This document shows, in pieces, positions 13,638-16,286 of a stretch of DNA of 16,286 bases. Both the position numbers and the translations under genes were made by a program. The notes under the pieces are model-generated. The model ran no database searches, was not told where the DNA came from, and saw only the letters and a list, made by a program, of their open reading frames with translations. Source of the stretch: Clostridia bacterium (GTDB lineage: Bacteria > Bacillota > Clostridia > Oscillospirales > Acutalibacteraceae); assembly GCA_900768035.1 (NCBI GenBank), contig CAAGBH010000015.1, positions 1 through 16,286 on the forward strand. The letters are read 5' to 3'. The first letter of the stretch is position 1. Each line of letters starts with the position of its first letter.

Positions 13638-14102
13638 TTATTCACGCCAAGGACTTTGAGTTCCCGGCATTATATCTTGGTCAGGAGCAATACTTGACAC
13701 ATTGCTTGATGATGAATCAGCAGAACTGTTATCTGACACGTCACCTGTAGAATCGTTAGAAACATCAGAGCTATTAGCAACCTGACTTGAACTGTTACCA
13801 GAAGTGATTGAAGAATTTCCAACCTCATCAACAACACCATTAGAAGAAGTCTTGTCATTCTTATCAGAAGAACTTACTTCAGTTGAAGAGATAATACTAC
13901 CAGTATCAAAATCAATTTCTATCTCTGATTGTGACTCACCGCCGATAACAATTTCATCAACACCCTGCTGAGCACTACTATTTGTAGAGGCAACAGGTTT
14001 ATTGTCGTTATCAGATTTTGCTATACCTGTAATTATAAGTACGGCAGCAACAACAACGATTAAAACACATAAAGCAATTATTATAACTTTATTTTTAATC
14101 AT
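13638..14102 (-). CDS. Membrane-anchored serine-rich low-complexity protein
   Basis: A 154-aa protein not belonging to a family I recognise. It has a short basic start (MIKNK), one strong membrane helix at about residues 6-27 and a long extracellular or disordered part with about 34 serines plus many Asn, Asp and Val (for example SSSDKNDKTSSNG, DNSSADSSSSNVSS). The end is PDQDIMPGTQSPWRE, which is unlike the repetitive stretch and may be a conserved tag. It starts 6 bases after the 46-aa peptide gene, with ribosome site AAAGG in the end of that gene, and is followed by a terminator. Because an HPr-kinase-like gene follows, the serines are possible phosphorylation targets, but that is only inference. 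A stalk or wall-spacer role is an alternative. Confidence 0.7.
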   Translation of the reverse strand: MIKNKVIIIALCVLIVVVAAVLIITGIAKSDNDNKPVASTNSSAQQGVDEIVIGGESQSEIEIDFDTGSIISSTEVSSSDKNDKTSSNGVVDEVGNSSITSGNSSSQVANSSDVSNDSTGDVSDNSSADSSSSNVSSIAPDQDIMPGTQSPWRE

Positions 14103-14108
14103 AACATA

Positions 14109-14249
14109 TTAACCTTTTACGAATTCGTCGTCGCCAGCGTCAAGAATATTACTATCGTCCTGAATATGCACATCATTAGGGCTTTGGATTCCTTCGTTGC
14201 ATTGGAACTTTAAAACCTCAACATTTGGTTCAATAAACTTATTTTTCAT
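14109..14249 (-). CDS. 46-aa candidate precursor peptide with FxxP leader motif
   Basis: Small gene with a strong ribosome site (TTTGAGGTGATC) placed 6 bases before the ATG; it sits 17 bases after the cohesin-like gene and 6 before the Ser-rich gene. The product starts MKNKFIEPNVEVLKF and ends DDSNILDAGDDEFVKG. The start fits the pattern K-[FY]-x-x-P-x-[VI]-E-V found in Clostridia peptides whose leaders are bound by PqqD-like domains. The end is acidic, with a single Cys (17) and two serines (23, 33). It has no signal peptide or membrane helix. I infer that it is the substrate of the PqqD/HprK-like/S26 set encoded 570-1680 bases downstream. It could instead be an unrelated small protein. Confidence 0.72.
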   Translation of the reverse strand: MKNKFIEPNVEVLKFQCNEGIQSPNDVHIQDDSNILDAGDDEFVKG

Positions 14250-14266
14250 CGTCGATCACCTCAAAC

Positions 14267-15388
14267 TCAACCATTATAATCAACAGTTTTAATCTTATCT
14301 GAGAAAGTAACTGCGTCACCAACTACTCTGTAAGCAACAGCTGTATATTCTTCGTTATTCATCTGGCTAACACGCAAAGCATACTCTAAAATACCGTTTG
14401 TTGCGTCTTTCCACATCCAGTTTGTCTGAACCTTTTTATATACATTTATGCTTATGGTCTTGTTATTTGCCCACATCTTAACAGCGTCATATGTACCGTC
14501 ATTAACTGAGTTATATTTATCATAAATTGCTTTAACAAGTTCAGCTTCTGTGAAACCTTTGCCTTTGTAATATTCCAAATACTCTGTCCATTGACCTGCA
14601 AACAACAATGTACCATGTTCAGAAGCGGTTTTTAAAGCCTTTGAATAGTTACCGAACATAATAGCAGGTGTGCCACTCTTCAATGCAGCATCACTGATAC
14701 CGAAAGTTCTGAAACCAGACTTCGGAATCTCAAACATATTATATTTAACAGCTTCTTCAACTATGAATGTACCATTATCTTCCTTCTGGAAATAATTGTA
14801 AGAACCATTTGCATTCTTGGTATAAACACTTCCGTAAGGGATGAAATAACCTTCATTAGCAGAGATTGTTACTTTGCCATTTTCAGCACCTGTGATTTGG
14901 TCTTCTGTAACTTCACCAGGAATCTCTGTTTCTGTTTCAGCAATGGTGATTTTACCGTCAACTATATCAAACTCAGTTTTAGCTTTAAGTAATGTCTTAC
15001 CATCTGCTGCGAGTTTTGCAGTAGCAGTAATATCAGCAGCGCCTTTTACTTCAGCAACGATTTCGATAGTTGCATCTGAAACACCATCAGTTAAATCAAC
15101 AATACGTACCTTATTAGGTTCAACTTTGAAATCGCCATCTTGAATAAGGTCAGATGTTTTAACAGCAGTAAACTTAACATTATCGCCATCAGTTACGATA
15201 ACTAAATCCATACCAGCAACTGTAGTAAAGTTTGTCAATTTTACTGCGATAGTAGCAGTTCCTGCATCTTCTTCAACTTCTTGAGAAACAATCTCAATAG
15301 TAGGAAGGTTTTCTGCTGCAAATACATTTGCAGAAACTACGGTGAACAACATTGCGAAAGTTAATAAAATCGCTAACGCTTTTTTCAT
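14267..15388 (-). CDS. Secreted protein with cohesin-like domain
   Basis: A 373-aa exported protein. The signal peptide MKKALAILLTFAMLFTVVSA ends with a likely cut after NVFA (residue 24). Residues 28-150 read as a cohesin-type beta sandwich: IEIVSQEVEEDAGTATIAVK, FTTVAGMDLVIVTDGDNVKF, DGVSDATIEIVAEVKGAADI. Cohesins bind dockerin modules in cellulosomes and also occur in other surface proteins. The rest (about 165-373) is rich in Tyr, Asn and Trp and not recognised. No dockerin, LPxTG signal or membrane anchor is seen, so it is probably released or held by a partner. A full consensus promoter and the ribosome site TTTGGAGGAAT suggest high expression. It heads the cluster that includes the 46-aa peptide. 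Confidence 0.78.
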   Translation of the reverse strand: MKKALAILLTFAMLFTVVSANVFAAENLPTIEIVSQEVEEDAGTATIAVKLTNFTTVAGMDLVIVTDGDNVKFTAVKTSDLIQDGDFKVEPNKVRIVDLTDGVSDATIEIVAEVKGAADITATAKLAADGKTLLKAKTEFDIVDGKITIAETETEIPGEVTEDQITGAENGKVTISANEGYFIPYGSVYTKNANGSYNYFQKEDNGTFIVEEAVKYNMFEIPKSGFRTFGISDAALKSGTPAIMFGNYSKALKTASEHGTLLFAGQWTEYLEYYKGKGFTEAELVKAIYDKYNSVNDGTYDAVKMWANNKTISINVYKKVQTNWMWKDATNGILEYALRVSQMNNEEYTAVAYRVVGDAVTFSDKIKTVDYNG

Positions 15389-15452
15389 TTTTATATTCCT
15401 CCAAACAAAAAAATTAATTCATACTCCTACGAGTAGATTTTACTATATGATA

Positions 15453-15481
15453 ATTATAATATGGAACTTCGAATTTGTCAA
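15453..15481 (-). promoter_or_regulatory. Consensus sigma-A promoter of the cohesin-like gene
   Basis: On the minus strand TTGACA (15481-15476), 17-base spacer, TATAAT (15458-15453), matching the consensus at all 12 positions. The leader of about 60 bases has a small hairpin TACTC/GAGTA (15422-15435) and then the GGAGG ribosome site. Confidence 0.85.
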
Positions 15482-15544
15482 CAACTTTTATTTCGTCATT
15501 TGTTATAAATTTTCCCAATTCGATTGTGCGAAAATACCAATCTT

Positions 15545-15575
15545 GAAATACGACAAGCCGTACCTTTCATATAAT
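15545..15575 (+). promoter_or_regulatory. Sigma-E-type sporulation promoter of sigK
   Basis: GAAATA (15545-15550) and CATATAAT (15568-15575) are 17 bases apart, close to the sigma-E pattern ATA...CATAcaaT. In known spore formers sigK is transcribed by sigma-E in the mother cell, so this fits. The -10 box also looks like a sigma-A box, so specificity is uncertain. Confidence 0.55.
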
Positions 15576-15603
15576 TATATATATTATGTGTGGAGATGAT
15601 TAT

Positions 15604-16020
15604 ATGCTAAATATTTTATTGGAAATCATTACAAACATTTACTATTTTGCGCTTCATGTGACTGGCACGGGTTCGTTTCCTAAACCGCTAACAGAGAAAC
15701 AAGAAAACGACCTTTTAGAAAAAAGCCGTTCGGGCGACAACGATGCAAGAAACAAACTCGTAGAACACAATTTACGCCTCGTAGCACACATTGTGAAAAA
15801 ATATTACAGTTCGGGAGCTGAACAGGATGATTTGATATCCATAGGCACAATAGGTTTAATAAAAGCCGTATCCACATTCAAAGCCGACAAAGGAATACGC
15901 CTCGCCACCTACGCTTCACGATGTATTGAAAATGCAACCCTCTCACAAATGAGTTTTTGGTTACGAAAAGAACTCCCCATTGGAGAATTACCGAGCATAC
16001 TGCGGAAAATATGTATATAA
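15604..16020 (+). pseudogene. sigK: sigK, N-terminal part only; interrupted after codon 110
   Basis: Front part of the late mother-cell sporulation sigma factor. It has the pro-sequence (MLNILLEIITNIYYFALHVT), then region 1.2/2 of sigma-70: RNKLVEHNLRLVAHIVKKYY, DLISIGTIGLIKAVSTF and GIRLATYASRCIEN. Intact SigK proteins go on with E-I-L-M and have about 235 residues with regions 3 and 4. Here the homology stops after CIEN (base 15933). The frame then runs 28 unrelated codons (ATLSQMSFW... to ICI) to a stop. The start at 15604 follows GGAG at 15592; an ATG at 15586 lies before that site. A skin-type intervening element that is cut out during sporulation would explain this. Permanent damage is the other choice; the 3' part must be sought outside the window. 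Confidence 0.85.
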
Positions 16021-16286
16021 TGTCGCACACCGAAAACGGTGAAACAAAACACTCTCCTTTGTTTGTTCTCAGTTTTAGACTTATGGCTCCGAGAAAACTG
16101 CTCGAAGCACAGTTATTTAACAAGCAATATCATTCTTACGAGGATATTGATAACATCCCCGACCGCTTGAGATTTTGCCGTCATAGATTAGGTCTTATGC
16201 AAAAGGAAGTAGCGCAGATTGTCGGCATTGCTCGTAGCACATACATAAATCTTGAAACAGGTAATCACAATGGTTTTGATAAAACT
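15934..16286. mobile_element. Left edge of a probable skin-like element in sigK (partial)
   Basis: Homology to SigK ends exactly in the codons for CIEN|E, with the bases AATG at the junction; in B. subtilis the skin element recombines in a short AATGA core in the same codons. What follows encodes an XRE-type protein, as expected for element DNA. The recombinase gene, the other end and the rest of sigK lie beyond the window, so the call rests on one junction. Confidence 0.6.
16020..16286 (+). CDS. XRE-type helix-turn-helix protein, 3' end outside window
   Basis: The frame runs to the window end and gives 89 residues from the ATG at 16020. The HTH is at about residues 48-80: NIPDRLRFCRHRLGLMQKEVAQIVGIARSTYINLETG, with recognition helix around ARSTYINLE. 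Before it is MAPRKLLEAQLFNKQYHSYEDID, a conserved-looking lead-in. The ATG overlaps the stop of the interrupted sigK (TAATG) and has only a weak ribosome site. The frame is open back to 15930, so a start at TTG 15957 or ATG 16011 is possible, and the segment PHWRITEHTAENMYI would then belong to the protein. It probably is a regulator carried on the element that splits sigK. Confidence 0.65.
   Translation, partial: MSHTENGETKHSPLFVLSFRLMAPRKLLEAQLFNKQYHSYEDIDNIPDRLRFCRHRLGLMQKEVAQIVGIARSTYINLETGNHNGFDKT

Noticed and set aside
12105..14249. Complete lasso-peptide biosynthesis cluster
   Set aside because: PqqD-like and HprK-like genes recall lasso loci, but no asparagine-synthetase-like cyclase or transglutaminase-like protease is present, and the peptide lacks the usual Thr before a Gly/Ala/Ser-started core.

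Overview
The window looks like a chromosomal segment from a low-GC, spore-forming Clostridia bacterium, probably from the Oscillospirales/Ruminococcaceae-like gut lineages. This rests on AT-rich DNA with strong AGGAGG-type ribosome binding sites, sigma-A promoters of TTGACA/TATAAT type, an RqcH/TrmK/YhaM housekeeping block, a Firmicutes SOS box at dinB, and the front part of the sporulation sigma factor gene sigK. No rRNA, tRNA or CRISPR array was found.

Bases 1-5069 (plus strand) hold housekeeping genes: the end of an N-acetylmuramoyl-L-alanine amidase, then from its own promoter a YhaM-like exoribonuclease, a small DUF1858 CxxC protein, tRNA m1A22 methyltransferase TrmK, ribosome quality control factor RqcH and a TIM-barrel sugar isomerase/epimerase. 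The last five are tightly packed and probably one operon. Bases 5080-8295 hold a bacterial tyrosine-kinase module (membrane modulator, BY-kinase, PHP-type phosphatase) followed by pgeF. There is an attenuator-like hairpin between kinase and phosphatase, and a strong terminator after pgeF.

Bases 8236-8556 form a gene-free block bounded by a perfect 16-bp inverted repeat and filled with small hairpins and alternating complementary octamers. To its right is a small phage-like control cassette: an XRE repressor (minus strand), a zinc-ribbon protein and a sigma-region-4-like regulator (plus strand). Its control region has four operator-like sites spaced 30-31 bp and two facing promoters, each with an operator in its spacer. 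Then come dinB with a perfect LexA box at its promoter, and an LCP cell-wall ligase, each with its own promoter.

Bases 12105-15388 (minus strand) hold the most unusual set. A secreted cohesin-like protein is expressed from a perfect consensus promoter and followed by a 46-aa peptide with an FxxP leader motif and a membrane-anchored Ser-rich protein. After a terminator come an HPr-kinase-like ATPase, a PqqD-like peptide chaperone and a SipW-like S26 peptidase, translationally coupled. I read this as a possible peptide-modification (RiPP-like) system in which kinase and peptidase take the place of a cyclase; no lasso cyclase or B2 protease is present.

Bases 15545-16286 (plus strand) carry a sigE-type promoter and sigK, whose homology stops after codon 110 (CIEN). 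From there the DNA is unrelated and runs into an XRE-type protein gene cut by the window end. This matches the place where skin-type intervening elements split sigK in other spore formers, so the right edge is probably the start of such an element.
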